From the NCBI GenBank assembly GCA_900317505.1, contig ONHB01000009.1, positions 1 to 64,000 on the forward strand: a DNA stretch of 64,000 bases, given 5' to 3'. Position numbers and translations under genes: made by a program. The notes under the pieces are model-generated. The model ran no database searches, was not told the DNA's origin, and saw only the letters and a program-made list of their open reading frames with translations. Position 1 is the stretch's first letter. Each line of letters opens with the position of its first letter. Of the stretch, positions 33,910 through 43,457 are shown in pieces. Source of the DNA: an uncultured Lachnospiraceae bacterium (GTDB taxonomy: Bacteria > Bacillota > Clostridia > Lachnospirales > Lachnospiraceae).

Positions 33910-34644
33910 TTATACATAAATATCGTAGCGTATTGCCTTGCCTTTTACGCTGTATCCCGGCGTCTTTCCTGCCAGCACCGGTCCCTTCAACGGTCTTTTT
34001 ACGACCAGCTTTGTCGGCTGCAGTGCTCTGGCTGCTTCAAACAGATCTTCTTCCTTTGGACAGGGCTGCTCAAGCTTCTGGATCAGCTGAAGCTTCTTTC
34101 CGATCAGTCCGCTCTTTTGTCTGGTCGGAAACATCGGATCCAGATAGATCAGGTCCGGCTTTGTGGGATACTCCTTCATCAGTTCTATACTGTCGCCTTC
34201 GATCAGATGCATCCGCTTTACGATTTCACCCAATACCGGATGCTTTCTGCCACGTCGTATCGCATCCTTTAATAAAGCTGCAACGACCGGATTTTGCTCA
34301 TACAGCGTCACATCATAGCCACATGCCGCCAGCAAAAGGGAATCCTCTCCCATCCCGGCTGTTGCATCAATGGCACGCGGTTTCTCTTCCCCGGTTTTGG
34401 CTACACGGACCAGCATCTCATGCGAAAGCCGTCCATCCGTGATCCGGTGCAGCATCTGCGAAAAATCACCGGCATAGCTCAATCCATAGCCATGCAGCGA
34501 AACACCTTTTCCATCTATCCACAAGGTCAGTCCGTCGCCGGGTGCATCTGCGATCTCTGCACCGACACGTTTTGCCAGTGCTGCTGCCGCATCCGGCTGC
34601 GCACCCTTTCCCATACATACGACCAACCGGCTGTTTTCCTTCAT
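33910..34644 (-). CDS. rsmJ: 16S rRNA (guanine1516-N2)-methyltransferase RsmJ-like
   Basis: A 244-residue class I methyltransferase. SAM-binding PRAIDATAGMGEDSLLLAACG, and the RsmJ-typical MEGD-like VRIEGDS and catalytic DLIYLDPMFPTRQKSG (NPPF-like). ends QPTKLVVKRPLKGPVLAGKTPGYSVKGKAIRYDIY. Acts in the cytoplasm on 16S rRNA. Single-gene unit; the divergent neighbour is the transporter at 34812. Confidence 0.9.
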   Translation of the reverse strand: MKENSRLVVCMGKGAQPDAAAALAKRVGAEIADAPGDGLTLWIDGKGVSLHGYGLSYAGDFSQMLHRITDGRLSHEMLVRVAKTGEEKPRAIDATAGMGEDSLLLAACGYDVTLYEQNPVVAALLKDAIRRGRKHPVLGEIVKRMHLIEGDSIELMKEYPTKPDLIYLDPMFPTRQKSGLIGKKLQLIQKLEQPCPKEEDLFEAARALQPTKLVVKRPLKGPVLAGKTPGYSVKGKAIRYDIYV

Positions 34645-34811
34645 ATCTATTCCTCGTATCTTTCTTCCATATTTAATATCTGATTTTCAGTCTCTGCTAT
34701 CATGGTACTTTCATATTGTCAAAATTGTCAACACCCTGTAAAATAGTAATATTAGCGCTTTATACGGCGCATAGTCAAACAATTACTCAAATTTCAGGAG
34801 GAAGTATTATT

Positions 34812-36167
34812 TTGGAACGAGAATCTTTTAAATCACGACTGGGCTTTCTACTGGTCAGTGCCGGCTGTGCCATTGGAATCGGCAACGTCTGGCGTTTCCC
34901 TTATGTTGTCGGACAAAGCGGCGGCGGTCTCTTTGTTTTGCTCTATCTTATATTTCTGATTACAATGGGACTTCCCGTCCTCACCATGGAGCTTGCAGTA
35001 GGACGTGCCAGCAGAAAAAGTGCCGTCTTAGGCTATAAAGCCCTCGAAAAAAAAGGCAGCTTCTGGCATATTCACGGATATATTGCCATCCTTGGCTGCT
35101 ATGTGCTGATGATGTACTACACCACCGTAGCCGGATGGATGATTTCCTACTTTTTTAAATTTGCCACAGGCACCTTCCATCAGGGAATGGATACCGAAAG
35201 CTGCAGCGCCGAATTTTTCAACATGCTGCAAAATCCGGGCGAGATGGGCATCTGGATGGCGGTTGTCGTTATCCTGGGCTTTTTAGTATGCAGCAGGAGC
35301 CTGCAGAATGGTCTGGAACGGATCAGCAAGATCATGATGTGTTCTTTGCTGGTTTTGATCGTTGTACTTGCCGTACATAGCATGACACTTTCCGGCACAG
35401 CCGAGGGTCTGCGTTTTTATCTGGTTCCGGATCTTGATGCCATCAAGACGATCGGTATCGGCAAGGTCATCGCCTCTGCCATGAACCAGTCTTTCTTTAC
35501 TTTAAGTCTTGGAGTAGCTGCCATGGAAATTTTCGGAAGCTATATGGGACGTGAGCACACACTTCCGAGCGAAGGTCTGCGGATCTGTGCACTTGATACC
35601 TTTGTTGCCATAATGTCCGGACTGATCATTTTCCCTGCATGCTTTAGCTTCAATGTAGAGGTTGATGCCGGACCTAGCCTTATTTTCGTGACACTGCCCA
35701 ACGTATTTGTCAATATGTCCGGCGGCAGGATCTGGGGTGCATTATTCTTCTTATTTATGACATTTGCCAGCTTTTCAACTGTCATTGCCGTTTTTGAAAA
35801 CATCCTTTCTTCCTGCATCGATACCTTTGGAATCAGCCGGAAAAAAGCTGCCATCATCAACTGTATTATCGTACTGATCGTGAGCCTTCCCTGTGTTCTT
35901 GGCTACAACGTATGGAGCAATGTACATCTTATTGGCGGCAGGGACATTCTTGACAGCGAGGACTTTATTGTCAGCAACCTGCTACTGCCGATCGGCTCCC
36001 TCATTTATCTCCTATTCTGCGTTACCAAATGGGGCTGGGGCTTTAAAAACTATCAGGCCGAGGCCAATGCCGGAAAGGGTATCAAGTTTGCAGGCTGGAT
36101 GAAATGGTATTTCCTGATTGTTCTACCGGTCCTGATCCTCTTTATTCTGATTCAGGGATTGATGTAA
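34812..36167 (+). CDS. Sodium-dependent transporter (NSS/SNF family)
   Basis: A 451-residue LeuT-fold transporter, sodium-coupled, for amino acids or similar amines. The family motif is AIGIGNVWRFPYVVGQSGGGLF at helix 1, and there are about 11-12 membrane helices. The start is TTG 34812 with AGGAGG upstream; an ATG at 34716 would add an unlikely 32-residue extension without a ribosome site. Uses the sodium gradient that the sodium-type ATPase in this window would work with. Substrate unknown. Confidence 0.9.
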   Translation: MERESFKSRLGFLLVSAGCAIGIGNVWRFPYVVGQSGGGLFVLLYLIFLITMGLPVLTMELAVGRASRKSAVLGYKALEKKGSFWHIHGYIAILGCYVLMMYYTTVAGWMISYFFKFATGTFHQGMDTESCSAEFFNMLQNPGEMGIWMAVVVILGFLVCSRSLQNGLERISKIMMCSLLVLIVVLAVHSMTLSGTAEGLRFYLVPDLDAIKTIGIGKVIASAMNQSFFTLSLGVAAMEIFGSYMGREHTLPSEGLRICALDTFVAIMSGLIIFPACFSFNVEVDAGPSLIFVTLPNVFVNMSGGRIWGALFFLFMTFASFSTVIAVFENILSSCIDTFGISRKKAAIINCIIVLIVSLPCVLGYNVWSNVHLIGGRDILDSEDFIVSNLLLPIGSLIYLLFCVTKWGWGFKNYQAEANAGKGIKFAGWMKWYFLIVLPVLILFILIQGLM

Positions 36168-36177
36168 GATTTATCTT

Positions 36178-36480
36178 TTACAACGATATACCTTCTTGTT
36201 TGATCCATTTGATAAACAGGAAGGATTTCAACTGGAAGGTCACGACCGGTTCGATTTCAAGCCGGTAGGGCGGCATCAGTACTCTTCCATACGGTGCCGC
36301 AACCTCCTGGTAATTTTTTTTATTGATGAGATTTTCTGCCATCTTTTCGGGGATCAGTCTCGGGCAGATCTCCGTGACATCAAAGTCGGAATTCTGTGTC
36401 TGGATGACCTCCACCATAATGCTCTGTTTCCCTGTTTTTTTCATATATTCCTGTAGATTTTCCGTCAATCGTACTTCCAT
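36178..36480 (-). CDS. Small conserved protein, unknown
   Basis: A 100-residue protein: MEVRLTENLQEYMKKTGKQSIMVEVIQ at the N-terminus, then EICPRLIPEKMAENLINKKNYQEVAAPYGRVLMPPYRLEIEP. The opening is faintly like HesB-related CC/Se-type proteins, but the Cys pair is missing. It follows the CmpB-type membrane protein by 21 bases, same strand. Function unknown. Confidence 0.65.
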   Translation of the reverse strand: MEVRLTENLQEYMKKTGKQSIMVEVIQTQNSDFDVTEICPRLIPEKMAENLINKKNYQEVAAPYGRVLMPPYRLEIEPVVTFQLKSFLFIKWIKQEGISL

Positions 36481-36501
36481 TGTGTTCCTTCCGGTCTCTG
36501 C

Positions 36502-37536
36502 TTATTTTTCACGGTCGTTTCTTTTCTTTCTGTTTTCAAGCAATTCCTTTTTGTACTCTCCAAAGCTTTGTACATGTCTGCGGGACAAGGCTGAAGGATT
36601 TCGTTTTAAAAGTCCTGCAATGGATGAATTGCCCGGCATGCCGTTTTTCATGCGCTCAGTATATGTATTCTGCTTATTGCGGATTTCCTGCAGCTGCAGT
36701 CTGGCATTTTCTTTCTTCTGCTGCCATTCCTCCATCATGCTGTCTCTGCGCTCTTTCATGCCCTCAACAAGCTGATCCTTGTACTCCTGCATGCCCTCGG
36801 CAAACTGCTCTTTACGCTCCTGCATATCTTCTGCGAACTGTTCTCTGCGTTCCTGCATATCCTCGGCAAACTGTTCTTTTTTCTCCTGCACGCCTTCCAC
36901 GATCTGGTCTTTGGCATCCTGGAAATCCTCTGCTAAAAATGCTTCTATGACCTCAGCGCGCTTCTGCAAGCGTTTCATTTCGTCTTTGACACGCTCCATA
37001 TTGTCCAGAATATCGCGTAACTCCATAGCTGTCTTGAAGCTGACTGCAAAATCGGCGGCAACCACAACAGTCAAACCCGTTGTCAGGATATCGAGCCATG
37101 CGAAAGGAATGGATGTCACGAGCCTTTCAATCGGCTTGTGAAAACCATAGATCATGGCCAGCGAAAACGCTCCCCATGCCAGTGAAGACGACAGGCAGAT
37201 ATGCCCTTTATAATTAAATTTCTGATTGCTGTAATCCCAATAACGGACGTGGAACAGCTTTTCCATACAGATCCCCGTCACAAGCTCCAGTGCCGTAGCA
37301 CCCAGCATACCAAAGATAAATACCAAAACCGGCGTTTCCCGCACAGGAAGTGTGGCGATCAGAACGGAAAGTGCACCAAAGCCGTAGATGGGCAGAAACG
37401 GTCCATTCAGAAAGCCTCTGTTTACCCATTTACGCTGCTTTGCTGACACATAACATGATTCCCAGCACCAGCCTAAAAAACAGTATATAAAGAAAAATAA
37501 AAGCCATTCCTGTAAATTGTAATGATACATATACAT
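36502..37536 (-). CDS. CmpB/DUF1113-type membrane protein with hendecad coiled coil
   Basis: A 344-residue protein. Residues 1-170 hold four to five membrane helices of the ABC_trans_CmpB (DUF1113) type, with LFFFIYCFLGWCWESCYVS and GPFLPIYGFG. The C-terminal half is a long coiled coil (175-300) with near-perfect 11-residue repeats, QFAEDMQERRE / QFAEDMQERKE / QFAEGMQEYKD, i.e. hendecads that give a nearly straight coil. Transport activity is not proven for this family. The palindromic element at 37573 lies just upstream. Confidence 0.8.
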   Translation of the reverse strand: MYMYHYNLQEWLLFFFIYCFLGWCWESCYVSAKQRKWVNRGFLNGPFLPIYGFGALSVLIATLPVRETPVLVFIFGMLGATALELVTGICMEKLFHVRYWDYSNQKFNYKGHICLSSSLAWGAFSLAMIYGFHKPIERLVTSIPFAWLDILTTGLTVVVAADFAVSFKTAMELRDILDNMERVKDEMKRLQKRAEVIEAFLAEDFQDAKDQIVEGVQEKKEQFAEDMQERREQFAEDMQERKEQFAEGMQEYKDQLVEGMKERRDSMMEEWQQKKENARLQLQEIRNKQNTYTERMKNGMPGNSSIAGLLKRNPSALSRRHVQSFGEYKKELLENRKKRNDREK

Positions 37537-37572
37537 TCTCCTTTTTTAATGTATTGGTCAATAAACTTCCCG

Positions 37573-37717
37573 GATTTTGCATGGATACAATATTGCCATA
37601 AGCAGGCATCTCTTCGCTGTCGGTACTTAGGCGGCGTATTTTGACGCCTTATGTACCGCTACTGCGAAGTTATAGTGCGAGCGGCCTGCGGTGGTAATAT
37701 CGTATCCATGCAAAATC
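37573..37717. repeat. 145-bp palindromic element with 26-bp terminal inverted repeats
   Basis: The ends (GATTTTGCATGGATAC... and its complement) match at 24 of 26 positions. Further pairs follow inward: GCAGGC/GCCTGC, CTTCGC/GCGAAG, CGGTAC/GTACCG. The whole folds as one long hairpin. It lies between mfd and the CmpB-type gene. No coding capacity. MITE-like by structure. Confidence 0.82.
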
Positions 37718-37737
37718 TCACAGCCTATTTATAAAAA

Positions 37738-40700
37738 TTATAAAAGGTACGCCTCCATGATTTCGATTAAATCTTCGCAGGTCTTGAGCAAGGTCTCCTC
37801 ATCCTTGGTATCATACCCTGTCGGATACAGCTTGCATGAAAACGTCGGTGTGTACCGCATATTAAATGCGATCATTCCTCCTGCACGCTCAAGCAGCGCC
37901 GGAATATTTTCTGACTTGATCTTGGCTTCGCGGTTCATAAAAAGCTCTATTCCGTCTTTTTGCGCCCGGATCTCCTCGACATAAAGCCGGTGTGCCCTTG
38001 CACGAAGTAATGAAATACGAAGCAGGTTTTGTGCAGGTAACGGCAGCTTACCAAAGCGGTCCTGCAGTTCTGTCCGCATATCCTCACATTCCTCGTCATT
38101 TTCAATATAAGAAATTCTCTTATAAATATCAAGCTTTTGCGTCTCATTCATGATATATTCCACCGGAATATAGGCATTGACATCCATATTGAGGATGGTG
38201 TCAAAATCGGCAGCTTCCATGGGAATACCCTTTAACTGCTTGACGGATTCATTTAACATCTTGCAATAGAGATCATATCCGACTGCTGCCATATGGCCAT
38301 GCTGCACCTTGCCAAGCAGATTACCGGCACCTCGGATCTCCAGATCCTTCATGGCAATCTTGAAGCCGCTTCCCAGATCGGTAAATTCCTTGATGGCCTC
38401 CAGTCTCTTTTCGGCAACCTCTTTTAAGATTTTGTCCCGTTTGTACATTAAAAATGCATAGGCATTCCGGTTGCTTCTTCCGACGCGTCCACGGAGCTGG
38501 TAAAGCTGTGACAAACCAAGTGCATCCGAATCGTGAATGATCATGGTATTGACATTGGGAATATCAATTCCTGTTTCAATGATCGTCGTCGCTACCAGTA
38601 CATCGATCTCACCGTTGATAAAATCATATAAGATCGTCTCCAGGTCATGCTCTGCCATCTGTCCGTGTGCATAAGCCACTGTGGCATCCGGCACCAGCGC
38701 CTGGATCTTTTCCGTCATTTCCGCTATGGAATTGACACGGTTGTATACATAGTAGACCTGACCGTCTCTGGCAAGCTCCCTGTTGATAGCCTCGCGCACC
38801 ATTTCCTCGTTGTATTCCATGACATAGGTCTGGATAGGCATACGGTCTCCGGGGCCCTCCTCCAGCACACTCATATCACGGATACCAACCAGACTCATAT
38901 GAAGTGTACGCGGGATCGGTGTCGCCGTAAGAGTCAGCACATCTACATTTTTCTTCAGCTGTTTGATTTTTTCCTTGTGGGATACTCCGAAACGCTGCTC
39001 CTCATCCACGATCAACAGTCCCAGATCATGGAATTTGACATCCTTGGACAAAAGTCTGTGTGTACCGATTATGATATCCACCATTCCGCGTTCCAATTCA
39101 TGAATGGCATTTTTCTGTTCGGCTGCACTGCGGAAACGCGACAGCATCTCAATCGTGACCGGATAATCCTTCATCCTCTGTTTAAAGGTATCATAATGCT
39201 GTTTTGCAAGGATCGTTGTCGGCACTAAAAATGCGACCTGTTTTCCTTCCTGCACAGCCTTAAATGCAGCACGGATGGCAATTTCCGTCTTTCCAAAGCC
39301 CACATCACCGCAGATCAGCCTGTCCATGATCTTGGTGCTTTCCATATCCCTTTTGGTGGCCTCGATCGCCAGAAGCTGGTCCTGTGTTTCTTCATAAGGA
39401 AATAATTCCTCAAACTCTCTCTGCCATACCGTATCTTCCTTGTAGGCATAGCCCTTCTGATCGGCACGGATCGCATAAAGCTCTACCAGATCCTTGGCAA
39501 CCTCATAGACAGCACTTTTTACCTTTGTCTTGGTCTTTTCCCACTCTGTGGTCCCAAGCTTATTCAGCTTGGGCTGCTTTGCCTCTGAGGAAGCATATTT
39601 CTGAATCACATTAAATTCCGTAGCCAGCACATAGAGATTTCCGCCATCCCGGTAAGAAATCTTCATATAGTCCTTGACCACATGGTCAACCTCTATTTTT
39701 TCAATTCCCTGATAAATTCCAAGACCATGTCTTTCATGCACGACATAATCACCAATTTTTAAATCAGTAAAATTGCTGATCTTCTGTCCTTCATATTTTT
39801 TGGCCTTCTTTTTCTTGATCTGCTTTTTGCTGAAAATATCACTTTCGGATATCACGGCAAATTTGATATGCGGATATTCAAATCCTTTTTTGATCTGTCC
39901 GTATACCGACATGATCTGTCCTTTTTCCAGAGGCTCGTCCCCTGTCTCGGAATAAAAGCAGGAAAGCTCACGGTCTCTTAATTCACCGGCCAGACGTCTG
40001 GCTCTTGTCGTGGACGGCGTTACCAGCACGACCTGATAACCGTCTTTTTTATATTTTGCAAGCACCTGACACAGCTCTTCAAAGCTATTGTGAAAGGACT
40101 GTATGGATTTGGTCGTAAGATAATACTTATGCTCAACCTCTATCGGAATCCGCGTATCCAGTGTCGATATGCAGGTAAGATATCTGCTCTGCAGTCCCGC
40201 CAGTGTCTCCTTGACACTAAACAGGATCCGACTCTGTCCGGGAAGTGAATAGCCCTTTTCCAGTCTGGTCTTCATGCTGTCCGTAAATTCCAGCTCTACG
40301 GCACCAGCCTGCTCCTGTATCCTGAGTGGCTCATCCAAAAAGAAGATGCTCTCCTCTTTTGAAAACAGATCCAGCACAGACGACGGCTTTTCAAAGAAAT
40401 AGGATATATAGCTGTCCAGGTTTGCCATGACGCCATATTCCTCGATCTGCTCCATGAGAGCTGCGGTCTGATTTTTGATCCGCGTTGCATATTCCGGATT
40501 GTGCGCCTTGCGAAACTTATCCTCTGTCTCCCTGGCTTCCTTACGGATACGCATAAGTCCGTCCTTTTTCTCTTTTTCTGTCAAAAGAAGCTCTGTCGCC
40601 GGATAAACGGAAAGCTCTTCCAGTGCCTCAATGGATCTCTGGCTCTGCGCATCAAAGGTACGCATCGAATCGATCTCGTCTCCCCAGAACTCAATTCGGT

Positions 40701-41262
40701 AAGGATTTTCCTCTGTCAGATCAAAGATATCGACAATACCGCCACGGACTGAAAACTGCCCGCCGCTTTCTACCTGTCCGACTCTCTCATAGCCCATACG
40801 GACCAGCTTTGCAGACAAGGCTTTGATATCTACGATGCTTTCCTTATCCAAACGGATGATATTATTTTCCAATACCTCCAAAGGCATACAGGCTGCCATC
40901 AGGGCATCCAGTGTCGTCACCATGGTAAATGGCTCCGCCTCTAAAATACGGCGGTATACCATGATCCGTTCCCTCGTCACCTTGCTTCCGTTGATATCCG
41001 CCTGAAAGAAGATAAAATCCTTGGCCGGAAACAGATATACATCCTTGGAATAAAAGGAAAAGTCCTCATAAATCTCTCTTGCCCGGATTTCAGAATGGGT
41101 GATCACAATGCGGAACGGAAAATCCTCTGACAGGGCCCACATAAAATGTACCTTTTGAGAATCCACACACCCGGAAACGGCGATGGGCTTTTTATCCCGA
41201 ATATCCTGTTGTATCTGTTCAAAGTCTGTAAGTCCATTCAGACACTCTCGTAATACTCTCAC
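37738..41262 (-). CDS. mfd: Transcription-repair coupling factor Mfd
   Basis: A 1174-residue ATP-driven translocase that removes stalled RNA polymerase and recruits UvrA. N-terminal UvrB-like domains, the CarD-like RNA-polymerase-binding domain (IGDYVVHERHGLGIYQGIEKI), the helicase core with P-loop CGDVGFGKTEIAIRAAF, the DEEQ box LLIVDEEQRFGV, TATPIPRTLHMS and QLRGRVGRS, and a C-terminal TRCF domain. Length is normal. It follows pth by about 29 bases, same strand; pth-mfd pairing is common in Firmicutes. Confidence 0.97.
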   Translation of the reverse strand: MRVLRECLNGLTDFEQIQQDIRDKKPIAVSGCVDSQKVHFMWALSEDFPFRIVITHSEIRAREIYEDFSFYSKDVYLFPAKDFIFFQADINGSKVTRERIMVYRRILEAEPFTMVTTLDALMAACMPLEVLENNIIRLDKESIVDIKALSAKLVRMGYERVGQVESGGQFSVRGGIVDIFDLTEENPYRIEFWGDEIDSMRTFDAQSQRSIEALEELSVYPATELLLTEKEKKDGLMRIRKEARETEDKFRKAHNPEYATRIKNQTAALMEQIEEYGVMANLDSYISYFFEKPSSVLDLFSKEESIFFLDEPLRIQEQAGAVELEFTDSMKTRLEKGYSLPGQSRILFSVKETLAGLQSRYLTCISTLDTRIPIEVEHKYYLTTKSIQSFHNSFEELCQVLAKYKKDGYQVVLVTPSTTRARRLAGELRDRELSCFYSETGDEPLEKGQIMSVYGQIKKGFEYPHIKFAVISESDIFSKKQIKKKKAKKYEGQKISNFTDLKIGDYVVHERHGLGIYQGIEKIEVDHVVKDYMKISYRDGGNLYVLATEFNVIQKYASSEAKQPKLNKLGTTEWEKTKTKVKSAVYEVAKDLVELYAIRADQKGYAYKEDTVWQREFEELFPYEETQDQLLAIEATKRDMESTKIMDRLICGDVGFGKTEIAIRAAFKAVQEGKQVAFLVPTTILAKQHYDTFKQRMKDYPVTIEMLSRFRSAAEQKNAIHELERGMVDIIIGTHRLLSKDVKFHDLGLLIVDEEQRFGVSHKEKIKQLKKNVDVLTLTATPIPRTLHMSLVGIRDMSVLEEGPGDRMPIQTYVMEYNEEMVREAINRELARDGQVYYVYNRVNSIAEMTEKIQALVPDATVAYAHGQMAEHDLETILYDFINGEIDVLVATTIIETGIDIPNVNTMIIHDSDALGLSQLYQLRGRVGRSNRNAYAFLMYKRDKILKEVAEKRLEAIKEFTDLGSGFKIAMKDLEIRGAGNLLGKVQHGHMAAVGYDLYCKMLNESVKQLKGIPMEAADFDTILNMDVNAYIPVEYIMNETQKLDIYKRISYIENDEECEDMRTELQDRFGKLPLPAQNLLRISLLRARAHRLYVEEIRAQKDGIELFMNREAKIKSENIPALLERAGGMIAFNMRYTPTFSCKLYPTGYDTKDEETLLKTCEDLIEIMEAYLL

Positions 41263-41291
41263 TCTAAATCCTCTCTAACAAAAATGATATC

Positions 41292-41870
41292 CTAAAACAT
41301 TCTATTTTTTTTATTGAATGCATTCATGGCAGCATCCGGTCCATCGGTGATCATCATTTTTACAGCCTCTGTGGCTTCCTTAAACGCATCTTCCATAATT
41401 GCACGGTCATCCTTTGAAAAATGCCCCAGTACATAGTCTGCCAGATCATATCCGGCCGGCTTTTCGCCGACACCAACCTTGATCCGCATAAAGGTATCAT
41501 GTCCCAGATGTGCAATAATATTTTTGATTCCGTTATGCCCGCCGGCACTTCCTTTTTTGCGGATGCGCAGCTGACCGGGTGGAAGAGAAATATCATCATA
41601 TATGACGATCAGTTCATCTTTTTCATCAATTTTATAAAAATCAAGGGCAGCGCGGATGCTTTCCCCGCTCAGATTCATAAAGGTTTGCGGCTTTAACAGT
41701 ATAACCTTCTGTCCCTCGATCATTCCCTTTCCCACCAGTGCTTTGTGCTTTTTTTCATTGATGGAAATTCCGTACTGATCTGCGATACAGTCAATCGTAT
41801 CAAAACCGACATTATGTCTTGTGTGTTCATATTCTTTGGTCGGATTTCCAAGTCCTGCTATGATAAACAT
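41292..41870 (-). CDS. pth: Peptidyl-tRNA hydrolase
   Basis: Releases tRNA from drop-off peptidyl-tRNA. Family marks: IIAGLGNPTKEYEHTRHNVGFDTID with the catalytic His, KPQTFMNLSG, and YDDISLPPGQLRIRKKGSAGGHNGIKNII. Start is ATG 41870, with GGAGGAG four bases upstream; the longer start at 41924 is discarded. 192 residues. Upstream of mfd in one operon. Confidence 0.96.
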   Translation of the reverse strand: MFIIAGLGNPTKEYEHTRHNVGFDTIDCIADQYGISINEKKHKALVGKGMIEGQKVILLKPQTFMNLSGESIRAALDFYKIDEKDELIVIYDDISLPPGQLRIRKKGSAGGHNGIKNIIAHLGHDTFMRIKVGVGEKPAGYDLADYVLGHFSKDDRAIMEDAFKEATEAVKMMITDGPDAAMNAFNKKNRMF

Positions 41871-41954
41871 GTGTCTCCTCCTGGTCTCATTCTGGATATA
41901 TTTATCTATATCTATAACGCACAATGGCCCCTGCGGTCAAGCAGAGGCTTTGCA

Positions 41955-41986
41955 GTAAAAGACCGCTGCCCCCCGGCAACGGTCTC
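41955..41986 (-). terminator. Terminator of spoVG
   Basis: On the minus strand AGACCGTTGCC pairs with GGCAGCGGTCT around GGGG and is followed by TTTAC. Lies 40-70 bases after the spoVG stop. Confidence 0.75.
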
Positions 41987-42022
41987 TGTAACCCTTTTCC
42001 TTCTCGAAAAATATAAATAATA

Positions 42023-42298
42023 TTATTCCTGAAATTCCGGAGCTGCCAAAGCTTCTTTGTAGGCATCCAGAATTTTATTTTGAATCAGTTCTCTGGTAGC
42101 GGAATTGATCGGGTGTGCGATGTCCCGATATTCACCATCAGCAGTTTTTTTGCTGGGCATTGCGATAAACAACCCTTTTTCACCTTCGATTACCTTGATG
42201 TCATGTACTACAAATACATCATCCAGTGTGATGGAAACAACGGCTTTCATCTTGCCTTCCTGCGTAATCTTGCGTACATGTACGTCAGTAATGTTCAT
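42023..42298 (-). CDS. spoVG: SpoVG, DNA/RNA-binding regulator
   Basis: A 91-residue protein. [39 protein letters not shown] and [29 protein letters not shown] match the SpoVG family throughout. It controls sporulation and cell division genes by nucleic acid binding. GGGGGAAGATCAG upstream. Alone between glgD and pth on the same strand, with its own terminator. Confidence 0.96.
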   Translation of the reverse strand: MNITDVHVRKITQEGKMKAVVSITLDDVFVVHDIKVIEGEKGLFIAMPSKKTADGEYRDIAHPINSATRELIQNKILDAYKEALAAPEFQE

Positions 42299-42336
42299 CT
42301 GATCTTCCCCCTTATTTTTGTGTAGTCGGACTATTA

Positions 42337-43455
42337 TTATAATACATAACGATCGCTTTGTTCAACCACGATCTTGATGCCGTCCTCACCCTTTAAATAT
42401 GAGTTGGCACGAATGGTATCATGGCTTTCCACGATGCAGTTTTCGATATAGGTATTATCTCCGATATACACATCATTTAAGATAATGGAATTTTTGATCG
42501 TACAGTTGTTGCCGACAAATACACCCTTGAAGATCACGGAATCCTCAACCACGCCGTTGATAATACTTCCACTTGAGATCAACGCGTTTTTGAGTTTGGC
42601 ACCTACATTGTATTTTGCGGGCGGTAAGTCATCTACCTTGGAGTAGATTTCCGGATATTCTTTAAAAAAGTAATTGCGGATGTCGGGCTTTAAGAAGTCC
42701 ATATTGGCTTCAAAATAATCATCGACAGTCGCAATGTTTTTCCAGTAATCATCGATCTTGTATCCGTAAATTCTCTTTAAGCTCTTATAACGGATCAGGA
42801 TGTCCTTAACAAAATCATACTGACCTTCTTCTGCGCATTTCTCGATCAGCTCGATCAGCTGTCTTCTACGGATAACATAGATACCGCAGGAAATCGTATT
42901 GGAATTGGCAACCAGAGGTTTTTCTTCAAATTCCTCGATACGATAATCCTCATTCATCTTGAGGATACCATAACGGTCTACATTTTCGCCTGCCGGCATA
43001 TCCTTGCAGACAACGGTAATATCTGCCTTTTTGGCGATATGGTATTCCAGTACTTTGTTGTAATCCATCTTGTATACGCAGTCACCGGAAGTGATTACGA
43101 CATAGGGCTCATGGCTCTCTTTGAGGAAAGACAGATTCTGATAAATTGCATCTGCCGTACCACGGTACCATGCATTGTTTTCTCCTGTGATCATGGGAGT
43201 GAAAACAAACAAGCCTCCCTGTTTTCTACCAAAATCCCACCATTTAGATGAGCTTAAGTGCTCATTTAAGCTTCTGGCATTGTACTGTGTAAACACACCT
43301 ACCTTTTGAATGTGGGAGTTGGTCATATTGCTTAATGCAAAATCAATTCCACGATAACTGCCTGCGATAGGCATAGCAGCGATTGCTCTTTTTTTGGATA
43401 ATTCACCCATCCGGTTGTTGTTTCCACCGGCTAAAATAATTCCGATTGCTCTCAT
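42337..43455 (-). CDS. glgD: Glucose-1-phosphate adenylyltransferase regulatory subunit GlgD
   Basis: A 372-residue paralogue of GlgC: nucleotidyltransferase-type N-terminus ([39 protein letters not shown]) and a left-handed beta-helix C-terminus ([20 protein letters not shown]). The catalytic loop is less conserved than in GlgC (NNNRMG instead of QGSRLG), as usual for GlgD, which forms a hetero-oligomer with GlgC in Firmicutes. It follows glgC by 2 bases. Confidence 0.93.
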   Translation of the reverse strand: MRAIGIILAGGNNNRMGELSKKRAIAAMPIAGSYRGIDFALSNMTNSHIQKVGVFTQYNARSLNEHLSSSKWWDFGRKQGGLFVFTPMITGENNAWYRGTADAIYQNLSFLKESHEPYVVITSGDCVYKMDYNKVLEYHIAKKADITVVCKDMPAGENVDRYGILKMNEDYRIEEFEEKPLVANSNTISCGIYVIRRRQLIELIEKCAEEGQYDFVKDILIRYKSLKRIYGYKIDDYWKNIATVDDYFEANMDFLKPDIRNYFFKEYPEIYSKVDDLPPAKYNVGAKLKNALISSGSIINGVVEDSVIFKGVFVGNNCTIKNSIILNDVYIGDNTYIENCIVESHDTIRANSYLKGEDGIKIVVEQSDRYVL

Positions 43456-43457
43456 AC

